Shown: positions 1 through 7,474 of the stretch, piece after piece | Layout: the number at the start of each line of letters is the position of its first letter | How positions within the stretch are numbered: position 1 is the first letter of the stretch | Assembly (NCBI GenBank): GCA_002403905.1 | Contig: DHIR01000276.1 | Location: forward strand, 1 to 14,119 | Direction: 5' to 3' | DNA length: 14,119 bases | Source: Mucilaginibacter sp. UBA4741 | GTDB lineage: Bacteria > Bacteroidota > Bacteroidia > Sphingobacteriales > Sphingobacteriaceae | Notes under the pieces: generated by a model | The model's database searches: none | Seen by the model: the letters and a program-made list of their open reading frames with translations, nothing else | What the model was told of the DNA's origin: nothing | Position numbers and translations under genes: made by a program

Positions 1-249
1 ATAACCGTACAAAAAGAAGGCTTTGATAATGAGCCCGAGCCAACGCTAAGTATTATGGGCTTTAGGTGGTTTTTTACTTATACGCTTATACTCACCTTAT
101 TCCACCACTTCTTTCTTTTTAACCTGGAGGTTTTCCGCTTTTCAGAGATCCAGTACACAATAACCCGTGTTGTTTTAAGTTCATTATTTACGGTATTTTT
201 GATAATGGTTTCGGGCTTGTTATTTTATAAAAGCAAAGAGCGTAAATGA
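1..249 (+). CDS. mreD: Rod shape-determining protein MreD, C-terminal part (5' end outside the window)
   Basis: The frame is open from base 1 to the TGA at 247-249, giving the last 82 residues of a longer protein; the ATG at 55 is internal, not a start. Two hydrophobic helices are visible: one around the WFFTYTLILTLFHHFF stretch and one near the end (VVLSSLFTVFLIMVSGLLFY), followed by a basic tail, as in a polytopic inner-membrane protein. MreD is a small membrane component of the elongasome that works with MreB/MreC in cell-wall elongation. The identification rests mainly on context: the stop overlaps the start of PBP2 by four bases (ATGA), and RodA follows, which is the usual mreBCD-mrdA-rodA order in Bacteroidota. 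MreD sequences are poorly conserved, so sequence alone would not decide it. Confidence 0.75.
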   Translation: MTVQKEGFDNEPEPTLSIMGFRWFFTYTLILTLFHHFFLFNLEVFRFSEIQYTITRVVLSSLFTVFLIMVSGLLFYKSKERK

Positions 250-2240
250 ATAATTTTTTTGAGCGGAGATACGTTATTGGCGGCATTTTCATAACGCTTA
301 TACTGGTATTACTTGGGCGGTTATTTTACATCCAGATAATTGATGATAAATACCTGTTCTATGCCAAAAAGAATGCTATCCGCCAGGAAATCCTGTTCCC
401 CGACCGTGGCCCGATATTAGACCGTAATGAAAAACTATTGGTGCAGAATCAACTGGTTTATGATATTACCGTTACCCCAAAAGATGTTAAGGGAATTGAT
501 ACAGTTGAGTTTTGCAAATTAATAGGTATCACCAAAGAAGAGTTTGCTACCAAAATTGAAAAAGCGGTAAAATATTCACGTAATCTCGAATCGCCTTTTG
601 ATAAGCAGTTATCGCCCCAACTGTACGCATCGTTACAGGAAAGGATGTCAGAGTTTTCGGGGTTTAAGGTAGTGCCTCACCCTATACGTATTTATCCTGA
701 TTCGGCCGCCGCGCAGTTTTTAGGATTTATTGGAGAAGCGTCAGAAGGTGTAATTGCCAAATCTGGGGGCTATTATCACCGGGGCGACTATGTGGGCATA
801 AGTGGTGTTGAAAAAGCTTACGAAAGTGTTTTACGCGGCCAGCGTGGTGTCAGGAACATGATGGTCGACTCTAGAGGAATAGCAAAAGGCCATTATGCGA
901 ATGGGGCTTATGATACCGTAGCCATATCAGGCGAGCGATTAATATCATCATTAGATCTGCGCATCCAAAAACTGGGCGAAAAGCTAATGCAAAATAAAGT
1001 TGGCAGTATTGTAGCCATTGAGCCGTCAACCGGCGAAATCCTTGCTTTTGTAAGCAGCCCTACCTATAACCCAAACTTAATGGTGGTAGGCCCCGCAAGA
1101 GGCGGTAATTACAAAGAATTAGATACTGACCCATATAAACCTTTTTTAATAAGGCCTATAATGGGCACTTATCCTCCGGGCTCGTCGTTTAAACCATTAA
1201 GCGCGCTAATTGCCATGCAGGAAGGCATTATTACCCCACAAACCACTTACAATTGCCCGGGTTATTATCAGGCGGGTAATCGCAGGATACCTTGTTTTCA
1301 TCACGAGCGCCATGGATTAGTTAACCTGAGCAGCGCCGTGGCCGAATCATGCAACGGTTACTTTGATATGGTGTTTGAAAAATTGATAAACCGTAACGGT
1401 GCAAAACAAACCGATACAACGTTTACCTTATGGCGAAACAATGTGGCCAAGTTTGGCTTGGGCTCCAGGCTTGATCTTGATCTGCCGGGCGAAAACAGCG
1501 GTAACTTACCCAAAGCAAAGTTTTATGATAAACTTTATCATCGTGGCGGTTGGCGCTCAAGCACGGTTATTTCATTAGGCATCGGGCAGGGCGAGTTATC
1601 AGCTACACCTTTACAATTGGCCAATATAGAGGCTACCATTGCTAACCACGGCTTTTACTACAAGCCGCACCTTATAAAATCTATCGGTAGTAAGCGGATC
1701 ATAAAACAAGAGTATACCCTAAAAAATTATGTGGGGATAGACGCGCAATATTTTGAACCGGTAATTGACGGGATGCAGCGCGTGGTTGATGCGGGTACAG
1801 CTGCCGGGGCAAAAATACCCGGCATAATCATGTGCGGAAAAACAGGTACCGCGCAAGTGTCGGGTAAGGACAATTCGGTATTTGTTGCGTTCGCGCCCAG
1901 AGAAAATCCCAAAATAGCCATAGCAGTAGTGGTCGAAAATTCAGGACAGGGTGCTACCTGGGCCGCACCAATTGCCAGTTTTATAGTTGAAAAATATTTG
2001 CGCGACAGTATTAGCCGACGCCCGTCAGGCATTGAGCCGGAGTATTATATGAACGCTAACCTGTTACCGGAAATCATTAATAAAATTTCACCCGCACAAA
2101 AAGCCAAAGCCGATAGCCTGAAAAAACTAAAGGCAGATTCGATACGTAAAAAGGCGGTAATCAAATCGGCAGCAAAAAAGAATAAAACAGTAACAGCTCC
2201 AAAACACATGGCAGCCATTAAACCAAAAGATGATGAGTAA
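246..2240 (+). CDS. mrdA: Penicillin-binding protein 2 (elongasome peptidoglycan transpeptidase)
   Basis: This is a class B PBP that cross-links peptidoglycan in the periplasm and pairs with RodA during elongation. An N-terminal membrane anchor spans about residues 11-29. The PBP dimerisation domain begins with the RGPILDRN motif (54-61). All three catalytic motifs of the transpeptidase are present: SSFK with active serine S313 and K316, SCN at 368-370, and KTGTA at 532-536. The protein has 664 residues, slightly longer than E. coli PBP2; the extra length is a Lys/Ala-rich periplasmic tail (about 615-664) containing the near repeats KADSLKK and KADSIRK. The start at 246 overlaps the mreD stop (ATGA) and the end overlaps rodA by 11 bases, indicating translational coupling in one operon. 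Family assignment is secure; the tail has no clear role. Confidence 0.95.
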   Translation: MNNFFERRYVIGGIFITLILVLLGRLFYIQIIDDKYLFYAKKNAIRQEILFPDRGPILDRNEKLLVQNQLVYDITVTPKDVKGIDTVEFCKLIGITKEEFATKIEKAVKYSRNLESPFDKQLSPQLYASLQERMSEFSGFKVVPHPIRIYPDSAAAQFLGFIGEASEGVIAKSGGYYHRGDYVGISGVEKAYESVLRGQRGVRNMMVDSRGIAKGHYANGAYDTVAISGERLISSLDLRIQKLGEKLMQNKVGSIVAIEPSTGEILAFVSSPTYNPNLMVVGPARGGNYKELDTDPYKPFLIRPIMGTYPPGSSFKPLSALIAMQEGIITPQTTYNCPGYYQAGNRRIPCFHHERHGLVNLSSAVAESCNGYFDMVFEKLINRNGAKQTDTTFTLWRNNVAKFGLGSRLDLDLPGENSGNLPKAKFYDKLYHRGGWRSSTVISLGIGQGELSATPLQLANIEATIANHGFYYKPHLIKSIGSKRIIKQEYTLKNYVGIDAQYFEPVIDGMQRVVDAGTAAGAKIPGIIMCGKTGTAQVSGKDNSVFVAFAPRENPKIAIAVVVENSGQGATWAAPIASFIVEKYLRDSISRRPSGIEPEYYMNANLLPEIINKISPAQKAKADSLKKLKADSIRKKAVIKSAAKKNKTVTAPKHMAAIKPKDDE

Positions 2241-3507
2241 CCAACAGCGCAGCTTCTTTTTTAATGTAGACTGGCTAACGGTACTCATTTACCTGGCCCT
2301 TTGTGCAATTGGCGTGCTCAGTATCCATTCGGCTGTATTTGACCCTAAGAACCCCTCTTTTGTCGACCTTGATACTAACTATGGCAAGCAGTTTATATTT
2401 GTTATTATAGCTATTGTTTTGGGGATATTTATTTTGTTGTTAGAGAGCCGGTTCCTCTCGGCATTAGCACCTGCTATATATACCATAACAGTATTACTCC
2501 TCTTGCTTGTACTTGTTATAGGGCGTAATGTGGGCGGCAACCAGGCCTGGATATCATTACCGGGCGGCTTCAGGCTGCAACCATCAGAGTTTGCCAAGTT
2601 TGCTACCTGCCTGCTACTGGCCCGGTATTTAAGCGGGGCAAACGTAAAGGTGAGCGAGCCAAAATCATTTGCTATAGCTGCAGGCATCATCTTTTTCCCG
2701 ATGATATTGATCTTGCTGCAACTCGATGCGGGATCTACTCTGGTATTTAGCTCGTTGTTGTTTGTTTTATACCGCGAGGGACTGTCACCATATTTCCTGA
2801 TACTGGAAGGCTTGTTTATAGCCCTATTTGTGTTAACACTTAAGCTAAACAACTTACCACTGATAATGGGCGGCATAGTTGTGGTTTCGGCAATAGTTAT
2901 ACTTTTATTTAAACGAAACCGTAAGCTAATGCTTACCATGCTTATTGGCGCTGGTATATTAATAACTTTTGTATTTAGCGTGCAGTTTCTATATACCAAA
3001 GTATTAAAACCTCATCAAAAAGTACGTATTGACATTGTATTGGGCATTACCAGTGATCCGAAGGGAAAAGGTTATAATGTTAATCAGTCAAAAATAGCCA
3101 TAGGCTCAGGCAAATTATGGGGTAAGGGATATATGCAAGGTACACAAACCAAATACTCGTTTGTACCCGAACAAAGCACCGACTTTATTTTCTGTACCGT
3201 AGGTGAGGAATTTGGCTTTGCCGGATCTGTTGTAGTACTAGGGTTATACCTGCTGCTGGTGCTGCGGATAATCTATATCGCCGAACGACAGCGATCGCCC
3301 TTCTCGCGCATCTATGCTTATGGTGTAGGGTCTATTATTTTCTTCCACGTGGTAATCAATATCGGCATGACCATTGGGATTGTACCATCAATAGGTATTC
3401 CGCTGCCGCTGATAAGTTATGGCGGGTCATCCCTGATAAGCTTTACCGTTATGCTTTTTATCCTGATAAAACTGGATTCGAACAGGATGGGTATGATCTA
3501 CGCTTAA
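2230..3507 (+). CDS. rodA: RodA, SEDS-family peptidoglycan glycosyltransferase
   Basis: This is a polytopic membrane protein of 425 residues with about ten hydrophobic segments. It polymerises lipid II into glycan strands and works with PBP2 encoded just upstream. Family signatures are clear: QPSEFAKF in the first half, the QSKIAIGSG...GKGYMQGTQ stretch, the VPEQSTDFIF motif whose aspartate is D318 (the position I take as the catalytic Asp known in SEDS proteins), GEEFGF, and PLISYGGSSL near the C-terminus. RodA rather than FtsW is favoured by the mreD-PBP2 context and the GTQ motif. Start: ATG at 2230 or the adjacent ATG at 2233, both inside the end of mrdA. No good terminator follows directly; the CCCCC-TAAA-GGGGG hairpin after the stop lacks a T-run. 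Confidence 0.95.
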   Translation: MMSNQQRSFFFNVDWLTVLIYLALCAIGVLSIHSAVFDPKNPSFVDLDTNYGKQFIFVIIAIVLGIFILLLESRFLSALAPAIYTITVLLLLLVLVIGRNVGGNQAWISLPGGFRLQPSEFAKFATCLLLARYLSGANVKVSEPKSFAIAAGIIFFPMILILLQLDAGSTLVFSSLLFVLYREGLSPYFLILEGLFIALFVLTLKLNNLPLIMGGIVVVSAIVILLFKRNRKLMLTMLIGAGILITFVFSVQFLYTKVLKPHQKVRIDIVLGITSDPKGKGYNVNQSKIAIGSGKLWGKGYMQGTQTKYSFVPEQSTDFIFCTVGEEFGFAGSVVVLGLYLLLVLRIIYIAERQRSPFSRIYAYGVGSIIFFHVVINIGMTIGIVPSIGIPLPLISYGGSSLISFTVMLFILIKLDSNRMGMIYA

Positions 3508-3515
3508 CCCCCCAG

Positions 3516-3529
3516 CCCCCTAAAGGGGG
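3516..3529. repeat. G/C hairpin CCCCC-TAAA-GGGGG after rodA
   Basis: A perfect 5-bp stem with a TAAA loop lies 9 bases after the rodA stop, within the string AGCCCCCTAAAGGGGGAG. Short elements of this form recur between genes in many Bacteroidota genomes (recalled, not searched). It could slow or end transcription of the rod operon, but neither strand has a T-run after it, so I call it a repeat rather than a terminator. Confidence 0.45.
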
Positions 3530-3555
3530 AGTAATAGGGCGAGATGGTTATACTC

Positions 3556-3715
3556 AGATCAATGCAGATTCGCCATTAGTCGGAATCACGGGAATAATGT
3601 TATAAAAGTCCATCATTAAGTGAATTTAAAGTTATTAATGATGGAATAAACCATCATAAACCCAAAATCAAAGTATAAAAAGAACAGGTCGACTCATGAC
3701 GAGATCAATGCGGAT
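3556..3715. repeat. Intergenic region with a pair of 14-bp direct repeats
   Basis: AGATCAATGCAGAT (3556-3569) and AGATCAATGCGGAT (3702-3715) are direct copies with one mismatch, bracketing about 130 AT-rich bases. The bracketed part contains the inverted repeat listed separately and an AACAGG (3683-3688) resembling the arm sequence of the compound palindrome at 5373-5574. No ORF or RNA gene is recognisable in the 3508-3761 spacer. This may be remnant repeat sequence. Confidence 0.4.
3610..3644. repeat. 10-bp perfect inverted repeat
   Basis: CCATCATTAA (3610-3619) is the exact reverse complement of TTAATGATGG (3635-3644), with a 15-base AT-rich loop. A further CCATCAT follows at 3651. There is no T-run, so it is not a clear terminator; its function is unknown. 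Confidence 0.45.
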
Positions 3716-3729
3716 CCTTTTTAACAACT

Positions 3730-3757
3730 AATCTCTGATCACCAATCTCTAATCACT
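3730..3757. repeat. Two tandem 14-bp units downstream of the minus-strand gene
   Basis: AATCTCTGATCACC (3730-3743) is followed directly by AATCTCTAATCACT (3744-3757), two mismatches in 14 bases. It lies just past the stop of the minus-strand gene ending at 3762. It is a short simple-repeat tract with no evident function. Confidence 0.45.
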
Positions 3758-3761
3758 ATTC

Positions 3762-4691
3762 CTAACTATACCTTCTCTTCAACAACGCAAAAAACTTATC
3801 GGCTGTTTCAGCCTTACCATCCCAGTTATTTTTAACGGTATAGTTTTTATTTAAAAAGCGGCTTGCTTCCTCAAACGTATTAAAGCGGTTCAGTATCTCA
3901 ATAGCTTCGCTATAGGCAAGGTTATAACCGTTAAAAAGGTCTTTTATGTACAGCAATTTATCGTTTAGGGTAATAGCCTGTTTAATGTTAGTTACCGGCT
4001 GCGCAATGGCTTGCTCTGTTACATTATTCTTGGTGCTTAATTGTGCTGATATTTTTTGGTTAATGGTAATAACCTCTTCTTTGTCTTTAACAGGTTCTTT
4101 TTTAGCGACGGGTTTTTCAACTTCTTTAATGGATGTTATAGGTTCTTCAATCGCTACAATTTCTTCGGTTTTCTCTTCGGCCTCCTCTTCTACTGCTTCC
4201 GGTTCAATTACCTCTTCTTCCAGATCTTCGCCTGTATCGTCGTCATCGTCAACAACCAATTCATGCCTTATAACTTCGGGTTGCTCCATTATAAATGAGT
4301 ACGAGTCTTTTGGTGTATCTGTGGAAAGGTCAATATGTGCCACCGGCTCATCAGCTTTTGGGGTAGTATCTGCCAGCTCAACGCGTTTAGGGTCGCGCTT
4401 GGGTTGCTGCACTACCGGCTCAAAAAACTTTTCGTTAACTGTAGGCTTCTTCTGCTCAATTATCTTTTCGATATCAATTACCTTTTCGGGTTCAACGGCT
4501 TTTAAGGCTTTGCTTCGCAGGCTTAGTTTACTTAGTATTTCGGCATGATCTGCCAAAAAATGGGCATTGGCAACAAATAGCTCCAGCTCCAGGTCATTTA
4601 AATTTTCGGGATTGGCTTCAATGTATTTATATTGGTCATTAAGCTCTTTTATTATGCCACCTATCTTATTAAATACTTCCAGTTGCTTCAT
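3762..4691 (-). CDS. Conserved-looking protein of unknown function with acidic disordered linker
   Basis: I do not recognise a named family. The 309 residues divide into three parts. Residues 1 to about 70 look alpha-helical. A long low-complexity middle is rich in Glu, Asp, Pro, Val and Lys and includes an acidic block at about 147-186 with five consecutive Asp, so it is probably disordered. The C-terminal part, about 238-309, looks folded and helical (motifs LYIKDLFNGYN, EAIEILNRFNTFEEA, NNWDGK, FFALLKRRYS). There is no signal peptide or membrane segment, so it is predicted cytoplasmic. It is divergent from tdk across a 75-base spacer. The Ser-rich ORFs on the opposite strand are by-products of the acidic codons. 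The protein is probably real, since the folded ends flank a linker in a single frame with the same codon style as its neighbours. Confidence 0.8.
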   Translation of the reverse strand: MKQLEVFNKIGGIIKELNDQYKYIEANPENLNDLELELFVANAHFLADHAEILSKLSLRSKALKAVEPEKVIDIEKIIEQKKPTVNEKFFEPVVQQPKRDPKRVELADTTPKADEPVAHIDLSTDTPKDSYSFIMEQPEVIRHELVVDDDDDTGEDLEEEVIEPEAVEEEAEEKTEEIVAIEEPITSIKEVEKPVAKKEPVKDKEEVITINQKISAQLSTKNNVTEQAIAQPVTNIKQAITLNDKLLYIKDLFNGYNLAYSEAIEILNRFNTFEEASRFLNKNYTVKNNWDGKAETADKFFALLKRRYS

Positions 4692-4708
4692 TACAATACT
4701 TTAGAAAA

Positions 4709-4731
4709 AATGCTTACCAAAATTAAGCATT
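4709..4731 (-). promoter_or_regulatory. Inverted repeat with -7-like box between the divergent genes
   Basis: AATGCTTA (4709-4716) and TAAGCATT (4724-4731) form a perfect 8-bp inverted repeat with a 7-base spacer. Read on the minus strand, the sequence at 4718-4725 is TAATTTTG, a full match to the Bacteroidota -7 form TAnnTTTG, 26 bases before the ATG at 4691. No matching TTG lies 18-21 bases further upstream, so the promoter is only half supported. The hairpin is followed on the minus strand by six Ts, so it could also act as an attenuator or a repressor site. Confidence 0.35.
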
Positions 4732-4766
4732 AAATTCTGATATTAGACCCTTACTAAAAGTTTACT

Positions 4767-5348
4767 ATGCAGCTCACCGAAGAGGTTTTTAAGCGAAAAA
4801 ATGAAAGCGGTGGCGGTATCGAAGTTATTTGCGGGTCCATGTTTTCGGGTAAGACCGAAGAATTGATACGGCGGATAAACCGCGCCCGTTATGCAAAGCT
4901 AAGCGTTAAGGTTTTTAAACCTAAGCTGGATGTGCGTTATGATGAGAATGATGTAATATCACACAATGCTACTGCGGCGGCCTCTACACCGGTTAGTAAA
5001 TCATCAGAAATATTATTATTGGCCGGCCACGCACAGGTAATTGGTATTGACGAAGCACAATTTTTTGATAATAAACTACCTGATGTTTGCACCACTTTAG
5101 CCAATAAAGGCATACGTGTAATTGTTGCCGGTTTGGATATGGATTTTAAGGGCCGTCCCTTTGGCCCTATGCCCACGCTGATGGCCATTGCCGAATCTGT
5201 TACCAAAGTGCATGCGGTATGCCTTAGATGCGGTAATCCGGCGCTTTACTCCTACCGTTTAGTACCCAGCAAAGAAAAGGTATTACTGGGCGAAAAGGAC
5301 AGCTATGAGCCGCGATGTCGTATTTGCTATAACAGCAAAACTTTTTAA
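4767..5348 (+). CDS. tdk: Thymidine kinase (type II, TK1-like)
   Basis: This cytoplasmic salvage enzyme phosphorylates thymidine to dTMP with ATP. At 193 residues it has the usual length for the type II family. The Walker A loop is GSMFSGKT (23-30). The DEAQF motif at 95-99 supplies the Mg-binding Asp and the conserved catalytic Glu. A structural zinc site is formed by two pairs of cysteines, C152/C155 and C184/C187. The segment [14 protein letters not shown] matches the family. The ATG at 4767 gives an N-terminus of normal length. The gene stands alone, divergent from the unknown minus-strand protein, and is followed by the compound palindrome at 5373-5574, the only structure available to end its transcript. 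Confidence 0.96.
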   Translation: MQLTEEVFKRKNESGGGIEVICGSMFSGKTEELIRRINRARYAKLSVKVFKPKLDVRYDENDVISHNATAAASTPVSKSSEILLLAGHAQVIGIDEAQFFDNKLPDVCTTLANKGIRVIVAGLDMDFKGRPFGPMPTLMAIAESVTKVHAVCLRCGNPALYSYRLVPSKEKVLLGEKDSYEPRCRICYNSKTF

Positions 5349-5372
5349 CACATTATCTCCCTCAATTTACTC

Positions 5373-5574
5373 AGGGAATCGCTTTTAAAAACAGGCGGCT
5401 CCGCTGGAGCCCTTAAAACACCATCTTCTATGCTATAAACAGGTAGTTCCTCCGGAACTATTTACGGTTTTGATGAGTGACTCCAAAGGAGTCGCCTGTT
5501 TATAGCATAAATGAATATAAAAAAGGCTCCCTAGGTGCCTCCTAAGGGCCATTGAGTTTTAAAAGCGATTGCCT
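5373..5574. repeat. Compound nested palindrome with four triloop hairpins
   Basis: The outer inverted repeats are 5373-5390 and 5557-5574 (17 of 18 bases pair; the inner 14, AATCGCTTTTAAAA, are perfect). An inner perfect 15-bp inverted repeat, TATGCTATAAACAGG, lies at 5429-5443 and 5495-5509. Four small hairpins lie within: A 5397-5411 (GGCTCC-GCT-GGAGCC), B 5444-5460 (TAGTTCC-TCC-GGAACTA), C 5479-5493 (GACTCC-AAA-GGAGTC) and D 5524-5540 (AGGCTCC-CTA-GGTGCCT, one mismatch). All four share an RRYTCC-triloop-GG stem pattern, and A, B and inverted C are each preceded by ACAGG. There is no ORF. It could be a miniature mobile repeat, a transcript-end structure for tdk, or a structured RNA. The rest of the 5349-5676 spacer, 5575-5676, holds nothing I can identify apart from the start region of the next gene. 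Confidence 0.8.
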
Positions 5575-5676
5575 ATCCATTTACTGTCTTATTAGTCATA
5601 ATTGTGTTAAATTATTACTGCAAGTAAAACAAAATGGCCATGTATTGTTGTTATTGCTATTATTACCTATACTGCG

Positions 5677-6045
5677 ATGGCGAAAAAGATACTAGTAATT
5701 GAGGATGACAAAGACATTAGGGAATCTATTGTTTATGTTTTGGAAGAAGAAAACTATGAAGTGATCTCTTCGGAAGATTCGAAAATTCTGAGATCAATAC
5801 ATGAGATAGCGCCGGATATGATATTGCTGGATAACTGGCTTACCGAATGGAAAAGTGACGCCAATGGTGAGCAATTAAGCCGCGAACTTAAAAGCAACCC
5901 GGCCACAAATCATATACCCGTTATCATCATCTCTGCAGTAAGCAATATCAAAGAAATTGCCGAAGCCGGTTTAGCCGATTCTTATTTAAGGAAACCGTTT
6001 GATCTGTCGGACCTTACCGACATGGTAAAAAAATACCTTAAATAA
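5677..6045 (+). CDS. Single-domain response regulator (CheY-like receiver)
   Basis: The 122 residues form one receiver domain with no output domain. Acidic-pocket residues are D10 and D11 and the phospho-acceptor is D52 (ILLDNW). S86 stands in the Thr/Ser switch position and K106 in the RKPF motif. The predicted role is phosphotransfer or protein-protein signalling in the cytoplasm. No histidine kinase lies nearby, so its partner is encoded elsewhere. The loop after D52 (LTEWKSDANG) is longer than in CheY, as in Bacteroidota receivers that resemble the hybrid-kinase type. It is convergent with the next gene, with only 9 bases between the stops. Confidence 0.92.
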   Translation: MAKKILVIEDDKDIRESIVYVLEEENYEVISSEDSKILRSIHEIAPDMILLDNWLTEWKSDANGEQLSRELKSNPATNHIPVIIISAVSNIKEIAEAGLADSYLRKPFDLSDLTDMVKKYLK

Positions 6046-6054
6046 CGCTAACAA

Positions 6055-7404
6055 TTACAAACTTTTATTTTTCGTTTGTTTCTCAGCTTGTTTCGCTGCA
6101 TCCTTTTCTTTGGGTGTCATAGTTATTTTTAAGCTATCGGCAGGTATTACTTTGGCAATCTTTATTTGCTTCAAAGCGATGTTTGTTTTTTTCCAACCGG
6201 CAGGGTCTTTCTTTGCAATAGCGGCAGTATCAGCTTTGCTGTAAAAGTCTATAATATTACGTTTAAGTGGTGCTGTTAAACCTACAAATTTGTTTTCGTT
6301 TAACTGATCTACCAGTTTGTCATAAGCCTTATCGGTAAGTTCATATTCGCCATAAACCGTTTTTTTACCGGTGTCAAAATCAACATTTATTAACGTGGGC
6401 TTCTGATAATTTAATTCGGCTAAAGCGGCTGCATATTTATTCATTACGGTATCAAAGCTTTTTATAAACTGCTTTTCGCCTTCGGCTCCAACCTCTTTAA
6501 ACCTGAAGACTCTAAGCGGGCCAACTTTTGGCGCAATAGTTAACAGGAAAGCTATTACACGCTCTTTAAACTTGGGTTTATCAAAATCGCGTCCATACTC
6601 TTCATAATATTTTTTGCGATGCATGCGATATTGAAATTTCCGGCTGGTTATTCCCGGCATGTTTTTCTTTATTTCGCTCTTTTTAATTACCCATGCACTG
6701 CGGGTTATAGTAGGCATTAAACTATTTATGGCCCATCTAAAACTACTAATAGATTTATCCAGATCGCTAAATATGGTATTAATGTCTTGTCCGTAAGTTT
6801 TCAGGAAAGCTTTTTCTAAAACAGGTTTAGCAACATTAAAACCAATAAAATCATGATAGGCTTGTGATGCATAATTACCCCGCGCTATCTGCAATACATC
6901 AAAAGCTATTTCTACACGGGTATGTGCTATAGGCTTCTCTTCGTAAGTTACTACTTTACCATACTTTTCTTTTAGTTTGGGATAAACCATAGGTACAACC
7001 AGGTTGGTACCAATTGAATGGCCGTATTTATCTGCCATATAATGGCACAAAGCCCCTAAGGCATAGGCGTATTCATTTAAGTTTTGCGATTCAGAGATCA
7101 AATTATTTACAAAATCGCCACTGCGCACATAATGTATCAGATCCGTAAAATAAATGCTGCCATAAGGCGAGTAACCAATATCGGTCATTAAACTACCGCC
7201 GTAAGCATAAGAGTGGGCTATCACTAACTCCGCATCAGTTACACCGGGGAATCTTTTTTTCAATAATGGCTTGATTGATTTTTCCCAGCTTGCATCAATA
7301 ATAGCCTCATGGGTTAAAACAGAATATGCCTTAACACGTAATGGTGCCAGGCATATTGCAAGTATAAATAATAAGAGGTATTTGTTAACTTTTAAAGGTT
7401 CCAT
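6055..7404 (-). CDS. Secreted zinc-dependent phospholipase C-like protein
   Basis: A signal peptide occupies about residues 1-26, with cleavage predicted after VKA, so the protein is exported. The first 165 mature residues carry the His/Asp pattern of the zinc-dependent phospholipase C/S1-P1 nuclease fold: H32 (LTHEA), D75 (GGSLMTDIGY), H91, H121-x3-D125-x3-H129 (CHYMADKYGH), and H161 with E165 (AHTRVE). These are plausible ligands for a three-zinc site; assignment of individual ligands is inferred. The later half (about 200-449) has no motif I know and ends in a Lys-rich tail. At 449 residues it is longer than classical bacterial PLC. Its substrate cannot be told; a phosphodiesterase acting on lipids or nucleotides is likely. 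It stands alone, convergent with the receiver gene. Confidence 0.8.
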   Translation of the reverse strand: MEPLKVNKYLLLFILAICLAPLRVKAYSVLTHEAIIDASWEKSIKPLLKKRFPGVTDAELVIAHSYAYGGSLMTDIGYSPYGSIYFTDLIHYVRSGDFVNNLISESQNLNEYAYALGALCHYMADKYGHSIGTNLVVPMVYPKLKEKYGKVVTYEEKPIAHTRVEIAFDVLQIARGNYASQAYHDFIGFNVAKPVLEKAFLKTYGQDINTIFSDLDKSISSFRWAINSLMPTITRSAWVIKKSEIKKNMPGITSRKFQYRMHRKKYYEEYGRDFDKPKFKERVIAFLLTIAPKVGPLRVFRFKEVGAEGEKQFIKSFDTVMNKYAAALAELNYQKPTLINVDFDTGKKTVYGEYELTDKAYDKLVDQLNENKFVGLTAPLKRNIIDFYSKADTAAIAKKDPAGWKKTNIALKQIKIAKVIPADSLKITMTPKEKDAAKQAEKQTKNKSL

Positions 7405-7474
7405 ACTTAATTGTGAAGCTCATTACAAAGACTTATACACAATACACAAATAAGGTGTTTTGTTTTAAATTATA

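Noticed and set aside
2379..2999. 206-residue antisense ORF inside rodA
   Set aside because: It lies entirely within a secure SEDS gene and its sequence shows no domain; an antisense shadow.
3946..4548. 200-residue Ser-rich ORF antisense to the acidic-linker gene (and the shorter 4056-4298 ORF)
   Set aside because: Its composition is the mirror of the acidic codons on the other strand; it has no motif and fully overlaps a better gene.
5373..5574. CRISPR array
   Set aside because: The repeats are inverted, few and hairpin-forming, with no regular direct repeats and spacers and no cas genes.
5365..5585. 7-bp direct repeat ATTTACT flanking the compound palindrome as a target-site duplication
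   Set aside because: The copies (5365-5371 and 5579-5585) do not abut the inverted repeats evenly, being 1 and 4 bases away, and are AT-rich; this is not strong enough to claim transposition.
7405..7470. Promoter for the phospholipase C-like gene (minus-strand TTTG and CTTTG strings)
   Set aside because: The candidate -7 box lacks the TA at the right distance, so it does not fit TAnnTTTG.
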